Source: Schistocephalus solidus (taxonomy: Eukaryota; Platyhelminthes; Cestoda; Diphyllobothriidea; Diphyllobothriidae). From it: DNA of 64,000 bases. The position numbers were made by a program, and so were the translations under genes. The DNA lies in the NCBI GenBank assembly GCA_017591395.1, contig WEDG01005179.1, positions 1 to 64,000 of the forward strand. Direction: 5' to 3'. Shown one piece after another: positions 49,286 through 61,555 of the stretch (position 1 is its first letter; every line of letters begins with the position of its first letter). The notes under the pieces are model-generated. The model worked only from the letters and a program-made list of their open reading frames with translations, ran no database searches and was not told where the DNA came from.

Positions 49286-49897
49286 AAAACGCGAATATTT
49301 ATTTTTCCTGGATCTTAGTGCACGGTCACTTGCAATTGAAGTGACGTTCCTATTGCTGTATCCTGTCTGAGGGAGGCAGCGTATGAGACAGTCCGACCCG
49401 ATGATCGGTATTAAAACCCCACCTATATAATTCCTTTTAAAGGAAAGCACATTTTTTTGATTTTCCGTTAACATTTAATGAGACGAGCCAGCTACCGCAT
49501 ATAATCCAAGACTTTCCGCGTGAGCAGCGTGTGTTGCGGCCAGTCCATTGGAGCTTATTTTAGAATTCCCCATATGCTTGTCTCTCCCCCTAGACTAAAA
49601 GTACCCGCAAATGGAATGTCAGGATGTACGCTGGGTGACTTGCCTGATTATCTTTGAAATCGCAAAACCACAGCACAGCCTTCCTGCTTCCCTTCCTGTC
49701 TCTCAGAATGTTTCTGATGAGTAGATACTTCCTAAATACATTTCTGGCATGTTAGTGCTGCTTGAAGACCATTGTAATGGTCACATTATCAGGCTTTTAT
49801 GGGTGCTACTTGATTTAATTATAGCGGGACTACATGCCTGTCCTTTGATCCCGCACTGTCACCCACTAAAATGTGCTATTTTATTGTTCTTCTGCAG

Positions 49898-51249
49898 GCC
49901 TGATAACGACAACGGACGGGTCGGAAGGAGACTCTGCCCCCATAATTGACAAGGATGGGTTTAATCTGTGTCCTCTTGATCTCTCCAAACCACGTTCTTA
50001 TAACTTCACATCTGGCAATTCCGGCCTCTGGCCGGAAATGATGTACCCACAGACCAATTCCATAACCGTCACTACTTCTAAAAATTCTTCCTCTTCGACC
50101 GACAGTGAATGCAGGTATAATCCATGCAACCGGTCCGACCAGTACACTGATGGCTACAATAACAACCCGGACCGGCACATAACAGCTGAATACGCACCAC
50201 GAAATAGACAGCCACAAGTGGATGCCTTCAGGCGAAAAGCCTCCGTAGATCGTCACAGCACAGCATTACAGTGCACAGAGTACGATCCACGACTTGCCCT
50301 TTCTTCCAGGAGCTTTCTGAAGCCTGTTCTTAAACTGGATCCACTCATGTGCACCCCAGTCACAGTACCTTCTCAACTGTCCCGCAGATTTGAAAAGACC
50401 ACGCCAATTATGTCGAGCATGTATGCCAGTAGCGAGAATGAGCAGTGTTCATTACGAGTTATACCAACACCCAAGGAGCTGGCCGCACTCTTGGCCAAGA
50501 GAGGCAGTCCGGGGAATTGGAGTCTCTCCGATCTCGCAGACTTTGCAACCAAACTACTCTCGTTGTCCACCCTGCCGTCTCCACCACCACCACCACCAGC
50601 GCTGTCGACGCAATCCTGTGCGCTGACGGCGAGGCATAGGACGTTCTGCAATGCGCAGCAGTCGATAACTCGAAGCAGCGCTTTAAGTAGTCCACGTTCC
50701 GCCAGGGCCAGGTATGTGAAACGGTCAGTCAGCAAATACTATGACCATCGCTGCGCCGTCCGTTGCAGCGCTGGCCAGGTCTCTCGACAGATGCGGATGG
50801 CTGGCCAGAGGACCATTCAAGCAGGGCCCACAGCAGCGGGTGGAAACACAAAGGTGTCGACGAGGCCGGTGGAAAGACCGGAAGGCGCCCCTGCCACTGG
50901 AGCCGCGACCTCCCTGCGAGAGCGTTTCCACTGCCAGTACTGTGGCAAGATGTTTCCTCGGTCGGCCAACTTAACCCGCCACATTCGCACGCACACGGGC
51001 GAACAGCCCTATAGGTGTGCCTTCTGTCCGCGCTGTTTCAGCATCAGCTCCAACCTGCAGAGACACATTCGAAACATTCATCAGAAGGAGCGCCCCTTTC
51101 ATTGCACCTTCTGTCTGAAACAGTTCGGCCAGCGCGCCAATTTGGAACGACACATTCGAAATCACTATCTGCTAGATAGCGAGAATATATTCCTTCCGAA
51201 GCAGAATTTTCCCGCCTCATTTGACTGGAATATGAGTAAACTGCTATAG
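49898..51249 (+). CDS. Last coding exon of a MECOM/EVI1/PRDM16/hamlet-type zinc-finger transcription factor
   Basis: About 450 codons follow a canonical acceptor (pyrimidine tract then CTGCAG at 49892-49897). The reading frame continues upstream into intron but has no ATG there, and entry phase is 1. In order: a PLDLS motif (49972-49986); a Ser/Asn/Thr-rich linker; the segment [20 protein letters not shown] (near 50506-50565); a proline run; a basic region; and three C2H2 fingers (50926-51165). The finger sequences, including [20 protein letters not shown] and [16 protein letters not shown], are those of the second finger cluster of the EVI1 family, which binds GATGAG-type sites, while PLDLS-type motifs recruit CtBP. 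The protein should act in the nucleus as a repressor or regulator of cell fate. The PR domain and the seven-finger cluster are not visible in this window, so most of the N-terminus must lie upstream. The stop is TAG at 51247-51249. Confidence 0.9.
49972..49986 (+). other. CtBP-docking motif PLDLS
   Basis: Encoded Pro-Leu-Asp-Leu-Ser, preceded by Asn-Leu-Cys and followed by Lys-Pro. PxDLS is the established CtBP-binding consensus, and EVI1/PRDM16 proteins carry such motifs between their two finger clusters, the position seen here. Confidence 0.8.
50926..51165 (+). other. Three C2H2 zinc fingers (EVI1 second cluster)
   Basis: Finger 1 at 50926-50994, finger 2 at 51010-51081 and finger 3 at 51097-51165 all keep C..C and the two His ligands. 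Finger 2 has H-x4-H spacing (HIRNIH), a hallmark of this cluster. Linkers are TGEQP and QKERP. The fingers are followed by an 84-nt tail to the stop. Confidence 0.92.
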
Positions 51250-52546
51250 TATAGATTGTGCAAACTCATGTCCCTCCTTTTGTGGTTGCTACGCAAAAAA
51301 ATTCGCTTATGCCACTTTTGTACATAATACAGCAGCTCTTTGAAAAATATGAAGACTCATCTTCCGTGCATCTGTTGGCAAGTAGTAATGAACCCAAGGA
51401 ACTTTGTGCATGAACCATCAGTTCCTTGCACTGCGATATACTATGCAACTGTTTGAGCGGGGAGATGCACAAGAGTTGGATTAATGGTCTATTTTAGCTG
51501 CCTCGGAAATACTTTTATCTTCCTCTGGCCAGTCCTTGAGGGAAAAAGGCAGATATTTCTTGATGGAAAACGTACAACAATATCTTCTCCTCCTGAATGA
51601 ACCCTTCACCAGGGGGAGTATCGAGTCACGAGGCATCTAGTCAGAAAAGTCGGAAGAGGCCAGCTTGAGAAGTTAGGTTTCAGGAAGGATATGTTAATGT
51701 CTAGGGGGCAGTCATCTTTTCCTTCGAGACAACAATCAGGCTTGCGTTTGAATGTGCACTGGCCGGAGCAAAGTCTTCATATAAATAAAAATTTGAAGGC
51801 ATCCGAAAGGGTCACACTGGAAAACTATTCCTTAATTAGAGTCGCTATGGAATTATGCCGAATGCCAGACTATACTGCCTATAGCTAACTGTTTACCCTT
51901 CTTTAACTGTACTGTTTGTTTTACTGGATTTGAACTACTCTGCTCTGGTTATTGCGCGTAGTATGTGATGGATGCTCAGGTTGTTTGACATTTAATCATT
52001 ATTTCTTGACTAATTCTTCTCTTGTCCTGCTATCAGTAGTTTCGGATCTGTGGCAGCGTCCTTCGTGTTCACTGGAAATGTTTGCATGCATGCCCCATAT
52101 GCCGGTATAGACCATAGCCTGTATGTAAGTGACTTGGGTAAGCTTTGAACTTCTATACTGTGATCAATAGGAGGTTGGCTTTTATTTTGCCACATAAAGT
52201 GATTCAGACCAATTTACTTCCCCTCCCCCTATTTCGTAAGGTTGGAAGACAAAACGAAAATTAAAACGCGTCTGCCCTTATTTTGTGAACAGCCGTTCAA
52301 ACACTTTGAAACTGTCAAATCAGTAAATGAGTACGCTATCGAGCGTTAGATAACAGAAAATATTCGATTGCTAACCGGCTTCTCCAGGAGGTGAGCTAGG
52401 TTGCGCTGCTTACACAATGGGATATAAACATAATGTGAACGGCAGTGTCGCGTGCTCGCGCTGACTTGAACTGCGTACTCGTACTTGGAGGTGATTACAC
52501 GTATACTGGGTATGTTATCATCAAACTGGTATCCGAATGTCTATAG
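51250..52546 (+). other. Presumed 3' UTR and downstream spacer
   Basis: No other coding region is recognised. The 3' UTR probably ends shortly after the AATAAA at 51784, giving ~550 nt, but the true end cannot be read from the sequence. Confidence 0.4.
51784..51789 (+). terminator. Candidate polyadenylation signal AATAAA
   Basis: First exact AATAAA downstream of the stop of the zinc-finger exon (535 bp after it), inside ATATAAATAAAAATTTG. Plausible as the mRNA end, unproven. Confidence 0.4.
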
Positions 52547-52745
52547 CAGTTCGATCGTTGCGAAAGAAAAATGTCCACCGTGGACCCGACGGCAGGACGC
52601 CGACTTACGCGTGTACTAGTTTTGAATGATAGTAGACTTGCGCCGCATCTGCGGCACTCTCTCCTCCCTACCCCAACTGAGTGCGCTGGTAAGACGGATT
52701 CAGGATGATAAAAAGCGGGATCGAGCCTAGTGGCTGACGATGCTA
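52547..52745 (+). repeat. Family B repeat, 5' half
   Basis: GCAGTTCGATCGTTGCGAAA, ATGTCCACCGTGGACCCG, TTTTGAATGATAGTAGACTTG and CGCCGCATCTGCGGCACTCTC follow the family order. Confidence 0.65.
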
Positions 52746-52789
52746 AGCAACTCATCTACGCGTGACAGGCAATAGACCAGATTTTCACA

Positions 52790-53130
52790 GAAAGGAGAGG
52801 CAGCATGGACTTTAAATGAATGGAGGTGTCGTAGAGATCACATTAAGAAGGAGCTATTACAGCCTTATTCCCGTCCTGAGAGGACTGACTTATCCCGTCA
52901 GTTGGCAGCCAGGGCTTTTAGCGCGCTGTACAGGCTTAAAAGCCTGTCAGATTGTTTTTAATGAGGAACATGCGCTAAATGCCGTGTAGATCGCGTCGCA
53001 TGAGCCGACCTCATTTTCTCTTACCTAACCCAGGCACAAGTTTCTTACCCAAGCCGGTCAGTCATCTGATGCTGGGATCTGACGCAAGTGGTTGGACTAG
53101 TGTGGCTTTGCGCCTAGGCATGACAATATA
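52790..53130 (+). repeat. Family B-associated module
   Basis: GTAGAGATCACATTAAGAAGG and AAGCCGGTCAGTCATCTGATG correspond to blocks at 12467 and 12318, in reversed relative order. It lies just downstream of a family B copy, as at 12297. Confidence 0.5.
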
Positions 53131-56100
53131 ACCCCAATGTGTAGTATTTTTATGGAAAACATGGGCAGTGAAGTTCAGCTAAAGCTTGCCGAACCTTGAG
53201 CTGACCCGTTGTAGCATCCAGTGCATGCATATTACGTCATACACATGAGTTCGCACTGTTAGTTTGATGTTAAACGCGGACCAAAACCTTCGCAATCCAT
53301 TTAAAGTTTTACAGTCAACAAGTCTGGTCAAGTTTTCCCTATCTAAATAGTCTTCGCCTCGTTTGAGCCAGAACGAACAAAAGGCGTTTCCTGTTGTCGA
53401 TTATCAGGAAAATAAGTGTTCTTCAAACGAAATAGAAACGCTATATTTTAAAGATTATGCTGTGCATAACCTTTTTGAAATAGGACCCCCATTTCTGTAC
53501 TTCCTTGATATTTCAGAGTGTTTAATCCGAACGCCTCCCGAAAAGGACTGAATAACCTTTTTAACTGGCAGTTGAGGGACAGTCAGATATTAAAATATTC
53601 TGGTTGGCTCACAGTAGGAAGAACTGGCATTTTTATACTGAATTTGGGATACTGTGTGTGTGTGTCAAATTGCTGGCATTCAGAAAAAGCTTTCTATAAC
53701 AACATTGTAGCATACGTCCTAACAATAGCAATCTCTTCTTCTCTAAACTACCTTCTGTCACTTAAAGTTCTATAAAATAGTCTTACCAAGTGAACATTAA
53801 ATCGGTTCGATCAAGGGACTTTAACTGCCTTAGCCATGGAAAATGGATGTCTCTGTTTGACTCTTCCTCAGATTCAACGTGAAAGACCCCGCTGGAAATG
53901 GGAAAACGCTTTTATGAATATTGTTGAAATTTGTTGCAATATTCACTACTAATATCAGATTTTTGCAAAATTTCGTAGATAATTAGCATATAAATGGCCT
54001 AGAGAGCAACGAATGAAGTTACCCACTTCAATCAAAAGATAAGCCCTGGCTTAAAATTTTCACATCGAAAACTTCTCTTAAAAAGAATAAAACTCCATTT
54101 AAAAAGAGCAACTTACCCTGTATTTCACCCAGTTGCAATAAAAAGAATTTCAACCAACAGAACAGATGTTATATTTAAGTTTGAGGGCAATTTAAATTTT
54201 GGAAAATTAAAGTTTATCACTAAATTTGCTGATGGCACAAGAGACAAACCTGCATCTCTTAGTAATGTTCTCCAATCCTAGCAATCCAAACGTTTACCTA
54301 GCAAATATACTACAACCAAAAGATTTAATTTGAAGACCTCTACGCTACCTGAGTCTAACCGACTATTAAGTATATGAGGAACTTATAGAGGAGTTCTCGA
54401 ATTCATACTTCTATCCGCTGGGTGTAGGAGAATATATGCTATAATCATCCGTTAATGCGCTACTTTACGTGTTCTGGTGGATTATAACTTGTTTCGACCG
54501 GCGATCCAGCCATTTATTTTCGTATAAACTGTTTAAATTCATTTCAAGTCTCGCACACCACCTGTTACTTTTTCATGTTAGATCCGTTGTGAAATTTTTG
54601 ACAGAATCTACAGTGTCATCATACTTATGCCAGGAGCAGTGTTGCAAAGTGCCTATCTAATTAGCATTATGCTTCTAAGTTTTCGGTGTGGACGGAGTCT
54701 TTCTACCGCCGATGGGGAATAGTAAGTCAGGTTAAAGGGCACAGTACCTTTTTTTAGATTTTAAGGCCTCTTTATAAGCTTAGACTGGCAAAAACCACAA
54801 ATAAGTTAAGCTTCGCTCAACTACAACGAAATTTCATAGCATTGTTTGAAAATGACGCAAAGACTTTAGGAGAATTTTATTATTTCCGTTAGTTCACGTC
54901 GCGGAGATTATGGTGTTAGAAGCATTTTTGGTAACCGAAACCAGTATGGGTGTGTTAGAGTTTTTATACTGAATTTTTGACCCTCTACCAAGCTGACATT
55001 ACAGTCTTATAATAGATTCTTATTCATGTTTAAAAACCAGGCCGTTATAGTCAGCGGAAAAGCAGTTGAATTTGTAAAGGCTACTAACTTTTGTAAAGTA
55101 ACAATACTTTATTGATAAAATGTCAATTTGGCCTGTAACGAAGTGCGCATAAACCTCAGGTTAAGCCTATAATACAAAACCTTCTGAGGCCTAGCTATAT
55201 TCTTACTCATTTACAGCCTGGAGGTCTTGGAACTTCAGGACTCGCATAGGGTAATTTGAAAGAGACATCAAAACAATCGTAAGAAGCAAGCCAGTACGAG
55301 CTTGGTCTTAATTCAACTTAAACCGTGCACCCTGATTTCCAGCAGGATGGCGGAAAACAAGTCGTAAATGGCAAGTAAGGCCACCCTTACCTTTTCCCTA
55401 ACAAATCTTGCTTATTCATTGTTTATTCCTACACGAGAGCCCTAGATGCGAAGTTCTGAGGCTAAACGAGCATGCCTAGTTTCGTCCTCAGACAATGATG
55501 GGTCGGTGAGCAGTACCATCATGTGCCGATGCACATTCCTGATCTCAACCATGAGAACTTCAGCCCATTAGTTTATTTGCTTTGTTTGTTCGGCTTAATG
55601 CTGCCCAATGATTCACTGGATCTGTATCAGGAAGCTTATTGGTTAAAAATACCAGCCGATACTGACAGAAATTAAGCCATGTATGTCCTTTAATTCAGCT
55701 GATAACATTATTTAGACTTAAAATCGCAGATTTGAACTCTCCAGCAGACAGAGCCCTAGATTTAAGCGGTTAGGTTGTCCAGCTAACGAGTTGGTGTGAC
55801 TTTACCCGTCCAAGCGGCCCTTTCAGCCCCCCCCCCCCCCCGAAAATGGGCACCCATACAACCCATATAAATCTACAGGAAACTCAACGATCACACTTTA
55901 CCATGTAGTTCGATTGGAGATTTTTGATAAAAGCTAATCGGAAATGTGCGCGCGTCTGTTTCCTAAGTAACCAAAAGGCCAATTTGCGTAAGTGTAACCC
56001 AAGAAGATTTCAGTTCCTCCATAGATTCTTTCCATCTTCAGTAAAAAGATCGTCTTTCTGAACCGACAAGCCAGCACGGTAAGGCTGCTGTTTCCTTAAC

Positions 56101-56142
56101 CATAGCGGTACAATGTGAGTGCTGGTGGATAGGCAGTTTTAG
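53131..56142. other. No recognisable gene
   Basis: AT-rich, short frames only. A run of ~14 C at about 55829-55842. No repeat family match. Confidence 0.4.
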
Positions 56143-56559
56143 GTGACGCAACAGGGTCAAATCTTTTTAAGACGAGCAAGTATCTTGGTCAAAGCAGCCC
56201 TAAGGAAAAAGTCAATATTAACGTCAAGTTATATGCAGAACGAATGGGTGCAAGGCAGGATTCACCTTTTAACAAGTGTGGTTTCATCTTATTCGCTTAG
56301 TCGACCAACGCTACCACGAAAAGCTATCCAGTGGTCTTATGTCAAAAGTTGTTGTCCAGTGTGCGGCATAGGAATTTTTCCTGTCCCAGTGACAGGTTTT
56401 ATAGAGGTGCAAGAAACCGACAAACATCTCAGCAATGATGCAGATGGATCTAAAAAAACAGCGAGTGATTCTGGTGCTCACGAAGCGTATCCGTTATTTA
56501 ACGTGAACGTGATTTGGGAACAAAATGATCCGTACCGAAGCCACGAGGATCAACGTTAA
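56143..56559 (+). other. Unassigned 138-codon open frame
   Basis: The first codon is GTG, so it is not a clear gene start. The peptide is basic at the start (RRASILVKAALRKKS), has a CPVCG pair and an acidic, Asn-rich end. No known domain, acceptor or donor stands out. It is longer than most random frames here but not exceptional for 64 kb. It could be an exon or a decayed element. Confidence 0.2.
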
Positions 56560-57160
56560 TGGACTGGTGTGGATTGTCACCTCTCCGCTCTACTGTTGGA
56601 ATAGCGGAATATTTTTCGTAATACGGACGCACTGCCCCTGTCCATCCTTTCCTAAGATTTAGGTCAAAGTGGAACCTGTCGTATTAGTGGTTTTCCTTCT
56701 CATGCTCTTTGAAATTTTCCTAATAAGGGGTCTCCACTTGTTCGTTTAAATGGACAGTTATGGTAGAGGGGATTCATCATTGGTGGTTTGGGTCATGTGT
56801 CCGCTATGCACATCCAGTGAGTAGGTGTGCGACATGTGTTATATGCAGCGATACACGTGAGCGTAAACGATCAGGTGCTAATTTTACAAATGTCAGTTAA
56901 ACATGTATTTATTCTGAAAGACTCGAGGTACACTAAATGGTTGCTTTGCACGTGGTTACCATTTCTGGCTCTTCCTTCAACGCTAGCTAGGGCAGATGCG
57001 GTCACCTAAAACCCCTAAATTTAGTCATTCTTGTAAAAACAAGCCTTTGCCTTATTTGGGTATGAAGCCCTAAACTTGTAAAATTGAATGACGAAAGATG
57101 GCAAAAAACGAAAAACCTTAAAGTTTAAACTATTCTTAAAAATGTCCATGGGTTTCGGCT
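56560..57160. other. No recognisable feature
   Basis: Nothing identifiable beyond short open frames. Confidence 0.4.
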
Positions 57161-57256
57161 TCTGCCAGTAGGGGATAAAGAGATAATAAAATGTTACTCT
57201 GTCTGCCAGTAGGTGTACAGAGATTATCAAATGTTACTCTGTCTGCCAGTAAGCAT
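57161..57256 (+). repeat. Short tandem repeat, ~41-bp period, ~2.3 copies
   Basis: TCTGCCAGTA starts at 57161, 57202 and 57242, each of the first two followed by a GAGAT.AT.AAATGTTACTCTG block. Confidence 0.8.
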
Positions 57257-57337
57257 GCGAGTAACTATCGTGACCAACAATAGTATATAATAATAATTTA
57301 TCCGGTTGCTATAAACAGAGCCTTTTGAAATGACAGG

Positions 57338-57592
57338 TTGACGTTCACCTCTCGGTTACGGAACCTCCTCCTTCTATTGTGCCTTCGGGTTTGATCTAGG
57401 ATCTACCGGAAGTCGCATGGCAAGTCCTAAGGTCAATGGTCACACGCATTTGACTAATATTAAAAGGCGCTGGATGCAGCCTCGGGTGTCCCTCATACCT
57501 GAGGTTGAGTATGGGTGGCTGATGATGGTTAATAAGTCTGAAACGGTCAGCCCGTCTCCCTTGCATTTGAAAGATATATCATTTTATAGATA
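57338..57592. repeat. Dispersed SINE: reverse tail joined to forward middle
   Basis: 57338-57430 is a decayed reverse-oriented tail (CACCTCTCGGTTACGGAACC, GCATGG). From ~57470 a plus-oriented copy reads GCAGCCTCGGGTG, GAGGTTGAGTATGGGTGGCTG and ATGATGGTTAATAAGTC. It is old and diverged. Confidence 0.65.
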
Positions 57593-60500
57593 ATTCTTAT
57601 AACAAAAAACATGTGGAAAAAGAGTCTGCTCAGCTCTTGTAGGTGACCAGTGTCGCTAAACATAATCGCTTGTAAGTCCCATAAAATAAGATCGTGTTCA
57701 CGAAAACAATCCACGCTTTGGAAGTAGATCAGACATTATAACTTTAATAAATAGGAGTAGAGAGCCGAACCATATGCCAAAACAGTCAAAATATAGGCAT
57801 GAACACCAAATGGAAGCGGCATTACTTGCTTTACTTTGATGATTAGTCAAGAAGATTGGGGTATTTCGGGTAAATATAAGATGACCCTAGCAGTTTCCTC
57901 TCAAAAGGAGATATATCATATCTCCAAAAACGTTTCTTTTGTTTTTGGACTATTAAGGAGTACGATTTATTGACGTATTTGTCCTCAGCCATCGACAGTG
58001 ACTGTCGCAAACCCATGTTTTGTAGATAAGTTGTATATTGGAAGGTGTTGCCAGTAGGAACAAAAGAATACCAGTACCATGAGGTGGGTTTTGCAAATAC
58101 ATATTAATTTTTCTCAGATGGTTACTAGAAATCGCAATCTGCATGTTCAGAAAATACAACTTGATAAAGGGATGCATCTCCTAAAGTAATTCATACTTTA
58201 CAGCTTTTCTCGCCACCATGTGTTAAGTTTTATCCATATGCGGTTTTTTCCTTGAGACAGCTTACAACCAGTGGGAAAGTCTTGCATATTGTCTACATGA
58301 GATTCAGTCTATGCCGATATACATTTTGTGGAAAGCGTAAGGAAGCCACGATAAAATGAAATCTTTAACAACGGCGCAAATATGCATGTCTCCTCCTTTG
58401 GAAAGCTGCCGCTGGACGACTAGGAAAAACTACATTATTAGCGTGGTTTCGAGAATTTTAGTTGACATTATCGAAGGAAATAGCCTGAAGTGAAATAGGT
58501 CAGAATACTAACTGGTCCACCGTTTTTATCCAGGCTTTATATAAATGTAAACAAATGTAAATAAATGTAAATAAATGTAGTAAATGTAAACAAAACTAAG
58601 GTCATTTAACTAAAATACCGCAATCGCACAATATATAATTTGCTTCTCTGCTGCTTTTTTAGTTGTCGTAACACCCGTCTTCCAGCTTACTGTACAGTAT
58701 GTAACCTAACTCATGAAACGTGACGATGGAAATTGAGATTGTCACTGGTGGCCCCGTGAAATTTTTTTGCCTTTTATGTATTTGCTAAACCCATCCCGGA
58801 AAATATCCTTTTTGTAGCTGCCAGTTCTATTGAAATTTAATAGTCACTGACTGCCCTGTTAACATGTGACCTGGGGGAACCTTTGATGTCTTTATCCAGA
58901 AATACCTCACCTGACCTTGATTTACTGCTCGACTTCCTATAGTACTTATTATTTGTTGACATTTGCTGAACACGTATGTAAAAGTACAATGTTTTAAACG
59001 TTAATGTGCCGTTAATTACATGGACAAGCATTGTCTCCTTCTAAAACTTGAGACCACCCACGTGGCATGAATGATCGCGTTTACAAAATGTCCACTTTTC
59101 TTAAGGAAATCCTTTTTTGTTTACCAAAGAAATGGTAATTGCAATACCTATTATGCGTTTTTCTTTAGCTTAAGGTCGTTCATTATTAGTTTGATGTTTC
59201 ATTCAATGCGTTCGCATGGGTTACACAATGGTCAGTGATTTTCGTTGATGTAGGCCTATGTAATGAGTTAGGACACCAACTGTACCGGCACATGTAATTC
59301 AGTGTCAGAAATTATTTCCGTTTCTTTACACCTCATCATTCAAGGCAGTCTTTGTCTACCATTGTTTCATTAACGCCTATAGCTTACAAGACTTGCGCGT
59401 TTGTGCGAATTATTCGCTTTACTCAACCTCCGTCTAACAGTATACGAACTAATCATAGACCGACAGGAATTAACTGAGAACCCCGAGAACCGTTTTTGCT
59501 TCACATTCGTCGGAGGCGAAGTGACAATTAAGCAGGTCAAACTTCAGTCAGATTTGGCTTTGAAGGAAAATAAATTTACAGGAAGACGGTAGCTCAGCAC
59601 AAGGATTAGTGGAAATTTTTACCTACCGCTTCGGACGCATTGCTCGGACGTTTACGAGAGAAGGAGTCAATTCACTCGGTCCTAAGTCAAAGGCTCCCAC
59701 GCCATGATCTGACCTAGGATGGCCATCTGTACTTCTAGGAGAGAATACAGTGTCTCTTGACGTTGTTTTAATGCCACCATAAGTGACTCAAATCTACCTG
59801 CTCGATTTTCCCACGATCAGTCAAACTAGACGTAGAACTCGCTCAGCCAGCCACTTGGTGAAAAAAAATCCACTTTTGGCAAAAAAAACTTCTGCCTGCA
59901 AGAAACAGACGTAGGGGCAAGCTAAGAACAGGTCTCTACTGTGAAAATTGGAAGCTGGCGCAGTAAACCCGAAAACGCCTTTGACCTCACCAAGAAAGTA
60001 TGTGTGACAAGCCCTCAGAAACCTTTAAACTGTATATGCCCTTAAATTTGATTTACGGTGGGAAGAAAACAGGATACTCAACTATCCCCCATCTTGACGC
60101 AGGAAAAAAGAACCGGTCGTGATCAAGAGCATGCTGACGATATACTGATTGTGAGGCTCAACGGGGACTCCCGAATAGCATACTGGGGGAAGGGGGCAGC
60201 CGAGAGCTGACGCCATACGTAAGTCTTGAAAATGACTGCAGTGCACTAAAAGTAAACTCCAAGAAGAAGACACGCTGTATCAGTGCCCTGCTATTGACGG
60301 AGGGTTATCCTAGAGATGTCAGCAACTAGTGTCTTGCAGATCGGGACAGCGACGACAAAGAACGAGACTCTGCTAACAGTATGGTATGGCTTGTCCTTCG
60401 TTAAACAGAGGGTTTAGCGTCTGAACTGAACACAGACAGCACCCCCTCGACTCGACTTCATCATTCACCACCTTAACATTCAGGCCTAGGGACTTTTTGA

Positions 60501-60726
60501 CCGAGGCGAACTGCTGGTCCTCGTCTATTCTATTGGCTATGGGTCAAACAAACTGTCACTTTGGTGCACGCGTATAAGAAAGCAGGGTTCGTTTGAGATG
60601 CAATACAAAAATTCCACCTAGGAGGAAAAAGCACTGGCATTCCAGCAGTTTTCAAGTACACAACAAAACTGCCAGTCAGCATAAGGTGCCATAGGAATTT
60701 AATGATAAGTTAACGCAGGGAGTTTG
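57593..60726. other. No recognisable gene
   Basis: Frames under 75 codons. A plus-strand ADDILIV at ~60133 recalls an RT active site but stands alone. No repeat family match except a short minisatellite at 58541. Confidence 0.4.
58541..58592 (+). repeat. AAATGTAAA(C/T) minisatellite
   Basis: Five to six copies of a 9-10 bp unit AAATGTAAAY. Confidence 0.85.
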
Positions 60727-61045
60727 AGCTTCGGACTTATACTCAACAGGTGGTTGGTTCGAGCCTCGGGTGGTGCAGTACCTGGGGTGGGGTATGTCTG
60801 GATGATGACGGCTTATAAGTCAAAAATGGCCATTCCAGTCTCCGTTGTCTTTATCGGCAAGGTCATTCTGCCATTACTACTACTCGCTGTGCGGCTACTG
60901 GCGGGGCTCGACAGTGAGCCCAAAGGCAGAACGGACGAGTGGGGTCCGTAACCGATCGGTGAAGAGTTCATCCGTCAATGCCAATATTCCCGATCTAAAC
61001 CGGCAAGACAATGACCCATGGCTCAATGGTTAGAGCGCCGTTCCT
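60727..61045 (+). repeat. Dispersed SINE copy followed by the head of a second copy
   Basis: B box GGTTCGAGCC at 60756-60765, middle, and complete tail to ~60970. Then the leader (CAATATTCCCGATCTAAACC) and a second head with A box TGGCTCAATGG at 61019-61029, truncated soon after. This tail-leader-head junction is the same as in the tandem array, so the dispersed family also occurs as direct dimers. Confidence 0.85.
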
Positions 61046-61084
61046 CTAACCAATATGCATACATACATGCAGAATGCCAATTTC

Positions 61085-61425
61085 GAAAATACAACAGAGA
61101 CTGGAATGACCAATTCTGGCTTATTAGCTATCATCAGCCAGTCATACCCAACTCCAGGTGTTGAGGCACCCGAGGGTCGAGCTCGTGACCTACTGGTTAG
61201 AAGTCCAATGCTCTAACCCACTGCACCACGAGCTCGTTGTCTTGTAGGTATTGATCGGGAATTTAAACAATGCTAGATTGGCGCACACCGATCGGCTACG
61301 GGCCTCCCTCATCCCATTGTGCATTGGGGCTCACTTTCGAGCCCCACCAGCAACCACACAACGGCTAGTGATCAACGTGAAATAAAAATCCTGACAAGGA
61401 CAAGGGAGAATGGAATGGCAATTTC
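61085..61425 (-). repeat. Dispersed SINE, minus strand, with a second tail and middle
   Basis: Minus-strand middle, B box region (GAGCTCGACCC), an anticodon-loop-like GGACTTCTAACC, A box (GTGGTGCAGTGGG), leader, then another minus-strand tail (GGCGCACACCGATCGGCTACG) and middle up to ~61425. The head resembles tRNA-Arg(TCT) in the anticodon arm. This ancestry is tentative. Confidence 0.8.
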
Positions 61426-61507
61426 TGGCTTGTATATGAGTGAAAGAAAATAAACCCTTAAAATGTATGTATCACTGTATCCACAAACAGTGTCGTTCAC
61501 ACCTGAT

Positions 61508-61553
61508 GTATATATATATAGATATATATGATATATATATATATATATATATG
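61508..61553. repeat. (TA)n microsatellite next to SINE tail
   Basis: An interrupted TA run abuts the reverse-oriented SINE tail starting at 61556. Confidence 0.95.
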
Positions 61554-61555
61554 TA

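Noticed and set aside
60125..60160. ADDILIV peptide resembling an RT active site
   Set aside because: No other RT motif is readable in the expected order on either side.
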